Of a stretch of 64,000 nt of DNA, positions 1-7,613 are shown piece by piece. Every line of letters begins with the position of its first letter. Position 1 is the first letter of the stretch. The notes beneath the pieces were generated by a model, which was not told the DNA's origin, did no database searches, and worked only from the letters and a program-made list of their open reading frames with translations. This DNA is from Verrucomicrobiaceae bacterium (lineage in GTDB: Bacteria > Verrucomicrobiota > Verrucomicrobiia > Verrucomicrobiales > Verrucomicrobiaceae): NCBI GenBank assembly GCA_027486585.1, contig JAIXOU010000044.1, positions 1 to 64,000 of the forward strand. The letters are read 5' to 3'. A program made the position numbers and the translations under genes.

Positions 1-97
1 CAAGAGCAGCCCGGTCAAAGGCTCCATCCGCAGCAAGCGCAAGCGCTGCTGCCTCGACCCCGCCTTCAGGACCGAAGCCACCCAACACATTTTCCAT
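1..97 (-). CDS. Possible 5' end of an unidentified gene running off the left edge
   Basis: An open frame on the minus strand starts with an ATG at 97-95 and stays open to the window edge, about 32 codons. The visible residues are rich in Gly, Ala and Glu (start MENVLGGFGPEGG) and contain no motif I recognise. The same frame is also open further upstream into dapB, so the start is uncertain. It would be divergent from dapB. Too short to identify, and it may be a chance frame. Confidence 0.2.
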   Translation of the reverse strand, partial: MENVLGGFGPEGGVEAAALALAADGAFDRAAL

Positions 98-191
98 GGT
101 TTTGGTGCGTAAGCCCTGCTTACCCCGAGCAGTCCTTGATGCCAGTGCTTGCACCTGCGCCTGTACTGTCCAGAATGCACCTCTTCTTTTT

Positions 192-929
192 ATGAGCGAC
201 TTCAAACTATTAGTGACTGGCTGCAAAGGCCGCATGGGACAGGCCGTCATCGCAGCTGCCGATGCACAAAACGTAGCCGTCGGCGCAGGTATCGATGTCG
301 GAGATTCCCTCTCCGCAGCCTTAGCCCTGAGCGACTGCGTGATCGACTTCTCCTCCCACCACTTCACGGATGAGCTGATAACCGAATGTCTGAAGCTGGG
401 CAAAAGCCTCGTCATCGGTACTACCGGCCACACGGCCGATGAACTGGCCCGCATCAAAGAAGCCGCCAAAACACTGCCCATCGTCTTTGCATCCAACTTC
501 AGCGTCGGAGTCAATACCCTCTTCTGGCTCACACGGAAAGCTGCCGAACTGCTCGGCCCCGACTTCGACCTCGAAGTGCTGGAGATGCATCATCGCCTGA
601 AAAAAGATAGTCCCAGCGGCACAGCCCGCACCCTCGTCGAGATTCTCGCCGACGTGCGTGGACTCGAGTATGACAGCGACTGCCGCCATGGCCGCTTTGG
701 CGATGTCGGTGCCCGCACCCCAAAAGAAATCGGCGTCCACGCCATCCGTGGTGGCGATGTCGTCGGCGATCACACCGTCGTCTTTGCCAATGTCGGCGAG
801 CGCGTCGAGCTCACCCATAAAGCCAGCAGCCGCGACACCTTCGCCGGCGGTGCCGTCCGCGCCGCCCGCTGGCTGCATGGCAAACCCGCAGGTCTCTATG
901 ACATGCAGGACGTCCTGGGACTGAAGTAG
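192..929 (+). CDS. dapB: 4-hydroxy-tetrahydrodipicolinate reductase
   Basis: DapB reduces the dipicolinate precursor with NAD(P)H in the lysine and diaminopimelate pathway, in the cytoplasm. The product is 245 residues, normal for the family. The N-terminus has the Rossmann motif GCKGRMG (residues 10-16). The catalytic and substrate site is seen as MHHRLKKDSPSGTA near residues 132-145, and GTTG at 76-79 belongs to the nucleotide-binding half. The frame is open back to 96, but those 32 residues are Cys-rich and unlike the family, so I chose the ATG at 192. There is no clear ribosome-binding site. folK follows after a repeat-bearing gap. Confidence 0.95.
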   Translation: MSDFKLLVTGCKGRMGQAVIAAADAQNVAVGAGIDVGDSLSAALALSDCVIDFSSHHFTDELITECLKLGKSLVIGTTGHTADELARIKEAAKTLPIVFASNFSVGVNTLFWLTRKAAELLGPDFDLEVLEMHHRLKKDSPSGTARTLVEILADVRGLEYDSDCRHGRFGDVGARTPKEIGVHAIRGGDVVGDHTVVFANVGERVELTHKASSRDTFAGGAVRAARWLHGKPAGLYDMQDVLGLK

Positions 930-931
930 CC

Positions 932-1069
932 GTTTACCGTTGATGAAGGGCACTTCGCGCCGTTTACAATGGTTGACAGTTGTTTACGGGAACCCCTGAA
1001 AATGTTAGATCGTTCTGGTCTCTTCAAACCACCGTCAACAATCGCCAACCATTGTCATCCACTGTAAAC
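932..1069. repeat. Three imperfect copies of a GTTTAC-type repeat
   Basis: A 21-base unit at 962-982 matches the reverse complement of 1049-1069 at 17 of 21 positions; both begin GTTTACA and contain TGACA. A shorter direct copy, GTTTACCGTTGATGA, lies at 932-946. The right-hand inverted copy covers the likely folK start codon. This looks like a small interspersed repeat. Whether it recurs elsewhere in the genome cannot be seen here. Confidence 0.5.
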
Positions 1070-1582
1070 TTCCTTATCGGCATCGCCATCGGCACCAATC
1101 TGGGTGATCGCCTGGCGAACTTGCAGCGCGGTGTGTCCAGACTCGTCGAGCGTGTCCAGCCAACGACCATCATCGCAGGCGCATTGTACGAAACAGACCC
1201 CGTGGATTGTGCGCCGGGGACGCAGGCCTTTTTAAATAGTGTCATCGAGATCGAAGCAGCCTGCACCCCGCAAGAACTGCAGGCCCATCTTCAGGCCATT
1301 GAACTGGCCATGGGCAGACCCGCCATTCGAGAAAAGAACTCGCCTCGCTCGCTGGATCTGGATGTGCTCTACGCAGGCGATTTCGTCAGTGATGATCCCC
1401 TGCTCATCGTGCCCCATCCGCGTCTGCACTTGCGCCGCTTTGTCCTCCAGCCGCTGGCCGACATCCGCCCCGACCTGACTCTTCCGGGTCATGAGTTAAG
1501 CATTGCTCAACATCTCGTAGCGCTGCAGGACGACCCCACGGAAGTACGCCTTGTCACAAAAGACTGGATGAAGAACGGTTAA
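1052..1582 (+). CDS. folK: 2-amino-4-hydroxy-6-hydroxymethyldihydropteridine pyrophosphokinase
   Basis: FolK transfers pyrophosphate from ATP to 6-hydroxymethyl-dihydropterin, the step before dihydropteroate synthase in folate synthesis. Family motifs are present in order: GTNLGDR, YETDP, FLNSV, the R..NSPRSLDLDVL segment carrying the metal-binding Asp pair, and PHPR followed by FVL.PL. From the TTG at 1052 the protein has 176 residues, near the usual size. The frame extends to a TTG at 980, but the extra residues come from the intergenic repeat and are not family-like. The start codon itself lies in the repeat, so the exact start is uncertain. The partner folP is far away at 45640. Confidence 0.9.
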   Translation: MSSTVNFLIGIAIGTNLGDRLANLQRGVSRLVERVQPTTIIAGALYETDPVDCAPGTQAFLNSVIEIEAACTPQELQAHLQAIELAMGRPAIREKNSPRSLDLDVLYAGDFVSDDPLLIVPHPRLHLRRFVLQPLADIRPDLTLPGHELSIAQHLVALQDDPTEVRLVTKDWMKNG

Positions 1583-1601
1583 AGAACCGTTTCTTCTCAC
1601 C

Positions 1602-2504
1602 ATGCGCTTCATTGCCCTGCTTCTCGCCTTCCCTCTCCTTTCTGTCGCGGCCACGCGCACGGAGCATGTCTTCATCATCAGCTTTGACGGCGGCAATCCC
1701 ACCATCATGCAGCAGGCCGAGATGCCGAATTTTAAGCAGCTTGCTGCTGAGGGTGCCTACACTTGGCAGGCCCGCACGATCTTACCTTCAAAGACCCTGC
1801 CCTCCCACACCGCAATGCTCACCGGCGTGGACATCGCCAAGCATCAGATCGACTGGAACGACTTCTTCCCCCTGCGCGGTCAAGTGAAGGTGCCCACCGT
1901 TTTCGAGCTTCTCAAAGCCGCACAACCTCAGGCTCAAACCGCCCTCTTCTGTGGGAAGATCAAATTCCGTCATCTCTGGAAACCCGATACTCTAGACATC
2001 TTCAATTGTGGCAGCACCTACGGCCCCGAGCCGATTCCTGCCACCGAGGAAAAGAAGCTCGTCCCCGCCCAGCAAGTCGCCGCGCAGGCTGTCCCCTACA
2101 TCATTGAAAACAAGCCCACAGTCTGCTTCATCCACTTCCCAGATGCCGACAGCGCTGGCCACAAAAGCGGTTGGGGTTCACCGGAGCAGATGGAGGCCTT
2201 CAAAGTGTGCGATCAAGCTCTCAGCCAAATCTTGGCCGCCATCGACAAAGCAGGCATTCGGGAAACCAGCACCCTCATCCTCACCGCTGACCATGGCGGC
2301 AGTCAAAAGAACCATTTTCAACCCATCCCTTCAGACATCACCATCCCCTGGATCGCCTGGGGAAAAGGCGTGAAAAAGCAGCATTCCATCTCCAAAGACA
2401 GCCTCTTCACGTTCGACACCGCCGCCACTGCCCTCTGGCTCCTCGGCGTCCCCCTGCCTGCTGAATTCGATGGTGAACCGGTGCTGGAGGCTTTTGAGGA
2501 ATAG
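1602..2504 (+). CDS. Exported alkaline-phosphatase-superfamily phosphodiesterase (NPP-like)
   Basis: The 300-residue protein has a short signal peptide (cleavage near residue 16-18) and a nucleotide pyrophosphatase/phosphodiesterase fold pattern. Asp29 in SFDGG and the likely nucleophile Thr65 in SKTLPSHT are typical of metal-dependent NPP enzymes. The other metal ligands are seen in FPDADSAGH and TADHGG. It probably hydrolyses phosphodiester or phosphomonoester substrates in the periplasm; the substrate cannot be told. It starts 20 bp after folK and may be cotranscribed with it. Confidence 0.8.
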   Translation: MRFIALLLAFPLLSVAATRTEHVFIISFDGGNPTIMQQAEMPNFKQLAAEGAYTWQARTILPSKTLPSHTAMLTGVDIAKHQIDWNDFFPLRGQVKVPTVFELLKAAQPQAQTALFCGKIKFRHLWKPDTLDIFNCGSTYGPEPIPATEEKKLVPAQQVAAQAVPYIIENKPTVCFIHFPDADSAGHKSGWGSPEQMEAFKVCDQALSQILAAIDKAGIRETSTLILTADHGGSQKNHFQPIPSDITIPWIAWGKGVKKQHSISKDSLFTFDTAATALWLLGVPLPAEFDGEPVLEAFEE

Positions 2505-2732
2505 AGCAGAGCCGTCCTCCAACTCACCTAACTTGATCTATTCAGCACAGACACAGGAGGAACACAGAGATTCAAGAAGCACAGGTGATACGCCTGAGTG
2601 ATGAATGGCTGTCGTTTGCCTAGATCGGCAGGAAGATGAACCTCTTTGGAGCGAGTGCCCGTGAAAAGAAAAAGGTGGCGTGCGATAATGACCTAAACCC
2701 ACGCAGACTCGAAAGCCCACGCCTCGCTAAAA
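2505..2732. other. Intergenic gap between convergent genes
   Basis: These 228 bases separate a plus-strand and a minus-strand gene. I see no convincing terminator hairpin, RNA gene or repeat. A 60-codon minus frame inside it shows no signal peptide, motif or start context and is taken as chance. Confidence 0.5.
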
Positions 2733-3623
2733 TCAGCGACTGATGCGGACCAGCGGGGTGGGCAAGTGCTCGCTGGTGAGGTAGATCGTCTGGTTGTCCT
2801 CGCCATAGCAGAGGGCTTCACATTGGCGCAGGAAGGGCGGCTCGATCAGATGGGCTGGCCGGGCCAGCGCAGACTTTAGGGACTCACCAGACTGGATGCG
2901 CCATTCATGGACGAAGCTGTAAGTGCAGATGGCTACGCAGCTGCCATCGGGAGAAAAGGCACCAGAAGTGGTCTGGCTGGCATCCAGCGGACGTTTGCCG
3001 AGATGAGCGCGGGCGGGGAAGTCTAAGTCACAGAGCTTTTCCAGCACCATGGGTGCATCAGTGATCAGTTTTTCAGGAAAGGCATACACGGCAGACCGTG
3101 CAGTCTCGGTTTTAGTGACGATGTAAAGCCGCCGGGTCTGCGGATGCACGAGCAGGGTCTCGGCATTGTGGTGGCCGTCTGGATAGCTGGCGTGATAAAT
3201 TTTGGGTTCCTCAGAAAGGATTTCTTTATCGGCGTTCTCGGGAAGCGTGGGTTCTGGGATCTGATAAACTTGCAGACTGGCACGGGCTAAAAGATTGTCC
3301 CCACAATCGGTGACGTAGAGATTGGGCTGCCCAGCTTCATCTCGGGCTGAAGCCATGTCCTCCCAGTCAAAATTCACCGCGTGTGGGAGGCGCACTTTGG
3401 CCAGAGTCTGCCCGCTCTGACTGATAGCGTAGAGACAGGGATCACTACCACTGTCGTTATGCGTCCAGAAGATCTGAGGATCACGCAAACTCTGTGTTAG
3501 GCCTGAGCTTTCATCGATCCGCTTATCCTTCAGAAGAGTCACAAGCTTGGCCTGGGCAGGTTCCACCTCATCCCCTGCGGCAGATAGGGCCAGCAGGCTG
3601 AGACAAAGGAAAGGCCGGATCAT
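2733..3623 (-). CDS. Exported propeller-like protein of unknown function
   Basis: The 296-residue protein begins with a signal peptide (MIRPFLCLSLLALSAAG). The mature part has repeating short beta-rich segments such as LYVTDCGDN, RRLYIVTK, SGAFSPDG and TIYLTSEH, which suggests a beta-propeller. No catalytic motif is evident. It starts 4 bp after the upstream amidase gene on the same strand, so the two are probably translated from one mRNA, suggesting a cell-envelope role. Function unknown. Confidence 0.75.
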   Translation of the reverse strand: MIRPFLCLSLLALSAAGDEVEPAQAKLVTLLKDKRIDESSGLTQSLRDPQIFWTHNDSGSDPCLYAISQSGQTLAKVRLPHAVNFDWEDMASARDEAGQPNLYVTDCGDNLLARASLQVYQIPEPTLPENADKEILSEEPKIYHASYPDGHHNAETLLVHPQTRRLYIVTKTETARSAVYAFPEKLITDAPMVLEKLCDLDFPARAHLGKRPLDASQTTSGAFSPDGSCVAICTYSFVHEWRIQSGESLKSALARPAHLIEPPFLRQCEALCYGEDNQTIYLTSEHLPTPLVRISR

Positions 3624-3627
3624 GGGA

Positions 3628-4374
3628 TCAACCCAGTGAGGGAGCAGGGCCGGAAATCAGGCGATTGTAGTGCAGGTTCACCCGATTCTGAAACCAGCGC
3701 CAAGTGCCCTGCGGTCTGCCACTGTCCATAAGGAAGTGCGGGCAGTCTTTATGCGGCACTTTGATGCCTGGACTGATGCGCGGCCAATGATAATGGGGCA
3801 CCACATGGCTGAGCGGGATGCCATAAGTATACATCAGAAAGGCAGCGAGACGGGCTGTTTTATCAATGGTTAAACCGATGTCGTTGCCGTGATGCTCGCA
3901 CATCTCGATGCCGATGCTGTAGTTATTTCCAGGTCCATCAAAGTCGGCGTGCTCGCCCTGCTCACGACAGGGCAGATGCTGGATGGCCACATTGTCCTGC
4001 ACAGTGAAATGCCAGGTGAGAAAGCCGATGCGGTTCCCACCCACGCGCTTTGTAGCACGCAGAGCGCCGCGATTCAGAGCTGTGGCGTGATTGTAAGCAT
4101 TGCCTGTGTAGTTTTGCGTGCTGTGAATGGTGATGTAGCGCGGTTGCATGGGCCGGTAGATGGCGCGGCCTACTCTACCTGCTGGAATCAGATCCCGACG
4201 CAGCCCCACTTCTGCCAGTAGCTGATCTGGGGTCACGCGCCCCAGCCTCGAATCATGGTAACGGGACTCCCAGAGCGCGATGCGGCCACGATTCGTCTGC
4301 GTGGCACAAGCGGCGACGATGACGGCGATCAGTAACAAAGAGGGGATGGTTAGGCGGGCCCAAGCTTTCTTCAT
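3628..4374 (-). CDS. N-acetylmuramoyl-L-alanine amidase lipoprotein (Amidase_2/PGRP type)
   Basis: The enzyme would cut the bond between muramic acid and the stem peptide of peptidoglycan, using zinc. It is 248 residues with a hydrophobic N-terminus and a lipobox ending at Cys23 (VAACAT), so a lipoprotein is likely. Expected zinc ligands are His84 in ITIHSTQN, His194 in VPHYHW and Cys211 in KDCPH; Glu157 in GIEM is the probable catalytic acid. It heads a two-gene minus operon and is divergent from the carboxypeptidase at 4539, so both genes of this pair of loci act on cell-wall peptides. Confidence 0.88.
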   Translation of the reverse strand: MKKAWARLTIPSLLLIAVIVAACATQTNRGRIALWESRYHDSRLGRVTPDQLLAEVGLRRDLIPAGRVGRAIYRPMQPRYITIHSTQNYTGNAYNHATALNRGALRATKRVGGNRIGFLTWHFTVQDNVAIQHLPCREQGEHADFDGPGNNYSIGIEMCEHHGNDIGLTIDKTARLAAFLMYTYGIPLSHVVPHYHWPRISPGIKVPHKDCPHFLMDSGRPQGTWRWFQNRVNLHYNRLISGPAPSLG

Positions 4375-4538
4375 GGCGTCAATATGCTGCCTTATGAAGA
4401 CTTTGCCAACTAAGAGCCTCTGAAAATTATTCCAGCCGTGATTCCGTCTCCCATGTCATGGGTTGACAGGTGGCGCGGACGTCGTCTAGGTGGAAAAGGC
4501 GGCACGGATTCTGCGTGCCCTTCATCTCCCACGGACAC

Positions 4539-5486
4539 ATGCACAACGGGTCTCTTTTTCTTCTCCGATTCACCGCTGCCACAACAGCGTTCCTGCTCTC
4601 CGCCTGCGCTCAGAGGCCTTTGCTGCCCTACAGCAGCGGCGACATGAATACGAGCTACTACGAAAGTACGCCCTATCCTATAGCCACGCCAGTGGCGCAA
4701 TCGACGGCTTATCAGCCAAGTATTCAGCCGGAGGTGGGGCATCCGGTGCTCTTTGGTTCCAGCGCACCAGCCATCCGTGCGGCGTCCTACTTGTTGATCG
4801 ATGCCGAGACAGGCAAGCATCTAGCCTCTCGGAATGCAGAGACGCCCCGCGCGGTGGCCAGCACGCAGAAGATCCTCACCGCGCTCGTCGTGCTAGATGC
4901 AGGAAACCTGGATAAAAAAGTCACTGTGCAGGCCTCTGACGTCCGGGTAGAGCCCACCGTGCTAGGACTACGTCCAGGCGACAGCTACACTCGGCGACAC
5001 CTGCTTTACGCCTTCCTGGTGAAAAGCTGCAATGACGTGGCCAATGTGCTGGCCCGTGACAATGCAGGCAGCATCAGTGCCTTTGCTGCAAAGATGAATG
5101 CCAAGGCCCGCTCCCTGGGCTGCACGAACAGCCAGTTCCGTAACCCCCATGGCCTGACCGTTTCTGGCCAATACTCTACAGCGCGCGACATGGCCCGCAT
5201 CGCCATGGCCGCTTATCGCAGCCCCGTGATCCGAGATGCCGTGCGACGCTCTTACTACACCTTTACCCGCCGAGACGGCCGCACCGTCACACTCAAAAGC
5301 ACAAATGAGCTGCTGGGCCGAATGCCTGAATGCAACGGCCTGAAGACCGGCTACACGAATGCTAGCGGCCGCTGCCTGATCTCTACCGCCACTAGCCGTG
5401 GCCGCCACGTTATCCTAGTCCAGCTCGGCACTAAAACGAAGTATATCTGGGATGATGCACGCCTGCTGATGAGCTGGGGACTCTAG
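4539..5486 (+). CDS. D-alanyl-D-alanine carboxypeptidase lipoprotein (peptidase S11)
   Basis: This low-molecular-weight penicillin-binding protein trims the terminal D-Ala from peptidoglycan stem peptides. All three active-site motifs are visible: S108-T-Q-K111, S163-C-N165 and K269-T-G271. The ATG at 4539 gives 315 residues with a signal and a lipobox at Cys23 (LLSACA). The open frame reaches back to 4470, but that extension would bury the signal peptide. The C-terminal PBP5-type beta domain is absent, so this is a short single-domain form. It is divergent from the amidase at 4374. Confidence 0.92.
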   Translation: MHNGSLFLLRFTAATTAFLLSACAQRPLLPYSSGDMNTSYYESTPYPIATPVAQSTAYQPSIQPEVGHPVLFGSSAPAIRAASYLLIDAETGKHLASRNAETPRAVASTQKILTALVVLDAGNLDKKVTVQASDVRVEPTVLGLRPGDSYTRRHLLYAFLVKSCNDVANVLARDNAGSISAFAAKMNAKARSLGCTNSQFRNPHGLTVSGQYSTARDMARIAMAAYRSPVIRDAVRRSYYTFTRRDGRTVTLKSTNELLGRMPECNGLKTGYTNASGRCLISTATSRGRHVILVQLGTKTKYIWDDARLLMSWGL

Positions 5487-5748
5487 GGAATGACAAATGA
5501 GTAAGCGCGAATGACGAATAGTCATGCAAAGTCGAAACGAAGCGCGAAAGGACGCCCGTTTTGTGGCTTCAAGGGTGCGGGGATCAGTGGGGCCGTTTTG
5601 GGCTCTGAAGCTGGTGACGGTGTATTGATGGAGCTTGAGCACTTCCTCCACGAGGCCCAGCTTGTCTTGCAGGCGTAGCAATTCTCATTTGAACGCTACC
5701 GTGGAGAGGTCGTCGAGGCCTCGGAGATCGACGAAGAGTTCCCAGGCT

Positions 5749-5907
5749 ACTGAGCTTGGCATCAGCTTAAATACCGCAAAAATTTGCCCTAGCCGCCTAT
5801 GCCAGCGTTTCCGCGAGCTTTTTAGAAAAGAGGTCTTTCGACTCGTCGAAGACCCTGCGGAAGTGGACGAAGAGGTCGCCCACCTAATAGCGGTGCTCAG
5901 TCAGTAG
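5749..5907 (+). pseudogene. Remnant of an ECF-type RNA polymerase sigma factor (region 4 end)
   Basis: In one frame the last 52 codons read like the C-terminal helix-turn-helix of the large-family ECF sigma factors common in Planctomycetes and Verrucomicrobia: SLNTAK, SRLCQRFRELFRKEV and a closing EEVAHLIAVLSQ with an in-frame stop. Upstream, all frames are broken by stops, and sigma regions 2 and 3 cannot be read. It is therefore a truncated relic, not a working gene. The family call rests on recognising the tail only. Confidence 0.5.
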
Positions 5908-6181
5908 AGTCAGACTGTTGCAGGCTTTCCAGTCTGCGCGGGGGCGTTTTGGGTCAAAAAGACCTTCTTTCCGACGCAAGATGCGTCGCGAGAAAGCAAA
6001 AATCCATTTTCGTTAAAGCCTGAAATCACCTGTCGGGAATGATCTTGGTTGAGTTGTGCCACAACGCCCTTTTTTGCCGAAATAAATCCTTCCTCATTTG
6101 TGACGAAACTTTTTCCACACAGCATCCAAATTAAATTGATTCAAGCTAACCATGGGTTATGTGAAATGCTTAGTTTTAAAT

Positions 6182-6187
6182 TATAAT
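6182..6187 (+). promoter_or_regulatory. Candidate -10 box for the secreted-protein cluster
   Basis: A perfect TATAAT sits 41 bp before the first gene of the cluster in an AT-rich stretch. A well-spaced -35 consensus is not evident, so this is only suggestive. Confidence 0.3.
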
Positions 6188-6227
6188 TTTTATAGCCCGC
6201 GAAGGTGCAATTTCAGCCCATCTATTG

Positions 6228-7547
6228 ATGAACCAAACAATTTACACATATATTGTTGCCTTATTTGCGACGGTTTCATCCGTGGCGTTAGGACAGGTTG
6301 AATCGCCTGCAGTGGGATTTAGCATCCTTGATCTTTCTGCTGGGGACGGCGAAAATTCTCAGCTCACCTTTAAAGCGCCAGGCTACCAATGCGCGATCAT
6401 GCACCAAGCCATCTCCACGTCTCTGACCAGCACGAGTTTGGTGGATACCGCCGCTAGTTGGAGAGACGACACTTACAATGGACTCAACGGTCCGCATTAC
6501 GTCGAAATCGTGAAAGTGGGCACATCTAGCACTCATGCGGCTGTTGGCACACGAAGAGAGATCGTTGACTCCGTCGAGTCCACCCGCAGCCTTCTTTTAT
6601 CTGAACCTTGGCCCAGCGGCTTAACTTCTCCGGTAAACTACCGTATCGTTAAGCACTGGACGATTCGTGAACTCTTTGGTGCCACGAAAGAAGTGGGGAT
6701 CGCCAGCTCCATTTCTGGCACCGACCTCGTGGACGCTACAGCTCAGTGGACTGCCGATCAGTTTAATGGTGAAAATGGCCCCCATTTCGTGGAAATCACC
6801 AAAGTGGGAGCTTCTTTAACAGACCCTATAGTAGGAACCCGCCGAGAAATCATAGACACAGATGAGGTCAGCCGAACGCTTATTGTGAATGAGCCTTGGC
6901 CGAGCATTACAACGGGCACCGTTACCTATCGCATTGTTAGGCACATGGCAGTAAGGTCGAACACCTCGGGTAACTTGCGCACTGGCAGTCCTCTCAGTGC
7001 AGATAGCTTCCAGCTATGGGATGGAGATCATTATGAGACCTACTATTACCAAACCGTCGGTATTGGAGGGATTGGATGGAGGAAGGCTGGAGATCAATTC
7101 ACAGATGCCGGTGATACCGTAATCCAGATGGGGCAGGGTATCATTTTCAGACGCGGTGAGACGACTCCGCTTAGTCTTGTGGTTCGTGGTGTCGTCAAGG
7201 ATGGAGTCACCCCACTCAAGGTGGAGCCTGGGTTCAACTTTTTGGCCAATCCCTATGCATTCCCCATGACCTTAGCATCCAGCGCCTTGCACACAGGTAA
7301 CACCAGCACAGGCATTGCATCAGGCAGCCTCATCACTGCGGATCAGATTCTCGTCTGGAATGGGGCCTACTATGATACCTATTATTATCAGGCTTCCGGT
7401 CTCGGTGGCGTAGGTTGGCGTAAAGTCGGCGATCTCGTCGCAGATGCTAGCTCTACGTCCATACCTGCAGGCTCCAGCATCATCCTTCGGCGGTTAGCCA
7501 GCAGTCCTTTCGAATGGAAGGTCCCCGCCCATCCGGCTCAAAATTAA
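6228..7547 (+). CDS. Exported protein with duplicated beta-rich units (TIGR02597-like)
   Basis: The 439-residue protein has a signal peptide ending near ALGQ. Its first half holds two copies of a unit ending VGTRREI(V/I)D and then EPWPS, about 90 residues apart. Its second half holds two copies of a unit with (Q/V)W(D/N)G..Y.TYYYQ followed by GWRK. The second pattern resembles the TIGR02597 family known from Verrucomicrobia; that match is from memory. The start is the ATG at 6228; the TTG one codon earlier is less likely. First gene of the eight-gene export cluster. Molecular role unknown. Confidence 0.75.
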   Translation: MNQTIYTYIVALFATVSSVALGQVESPAVGFSILDLSAGDGENSQLTFKAPGYQCAIMHQAISTSLTSTSLVDTAASWRDDTYNGLNGPHYVEIVKVGTSSTHAAVGTRREIVDSVESTRSLLLSEPWPSGLTSPVNYRIVKHWTIRELFGATKEVGIASSISGTDLVDATAQWTADQFNGENGPHFVEITKVGASLTDPIVGTRREIIDTDEVSRTLIVNEPWPSITTGTVTYRIVRHMAVRSNTSGNLRTGSPLSADSFQLWDGDHYETYYYQTVGIGGIGWRKAGDQFTDAGDTVIQMGQGIIFRRGETTPLSLVVRGVVKDGVTPLKVEPGFNFLANPYAFPMTLASSALHTGNTSTGIASGSLITADQILVWNGAYYDTYYYQASGLGGVGWRKVGDLVADASSTSIPAGSSIILRRLASSPFEWKVPAHPAQN

Positions 7548-7613
7548 GAGAGTATTTGGACCAGCATCCACGATTCAAAATCAACACAGCATTTACGCCA
7601 TTCTAATTAAATC

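Larger units (their letters stand above)
5487..6227. other. 741-bp non-coding stretch with one gene remnant
   Basis: No intact gene is supported here. The middle holds a decayed sigma-factor remnant (5749-5907). The last 100 bases are notably AT-rich compared with the surroundings and contain a plausible -10 element, which fits promoter DNA for the downstream eight-gene cluster. Confidence 0.6.

Noticed and set aside
321-953. 210-codon minus frame over dapB
   Set aside because: Mirror image of a well-supported dapB reading; no family features.
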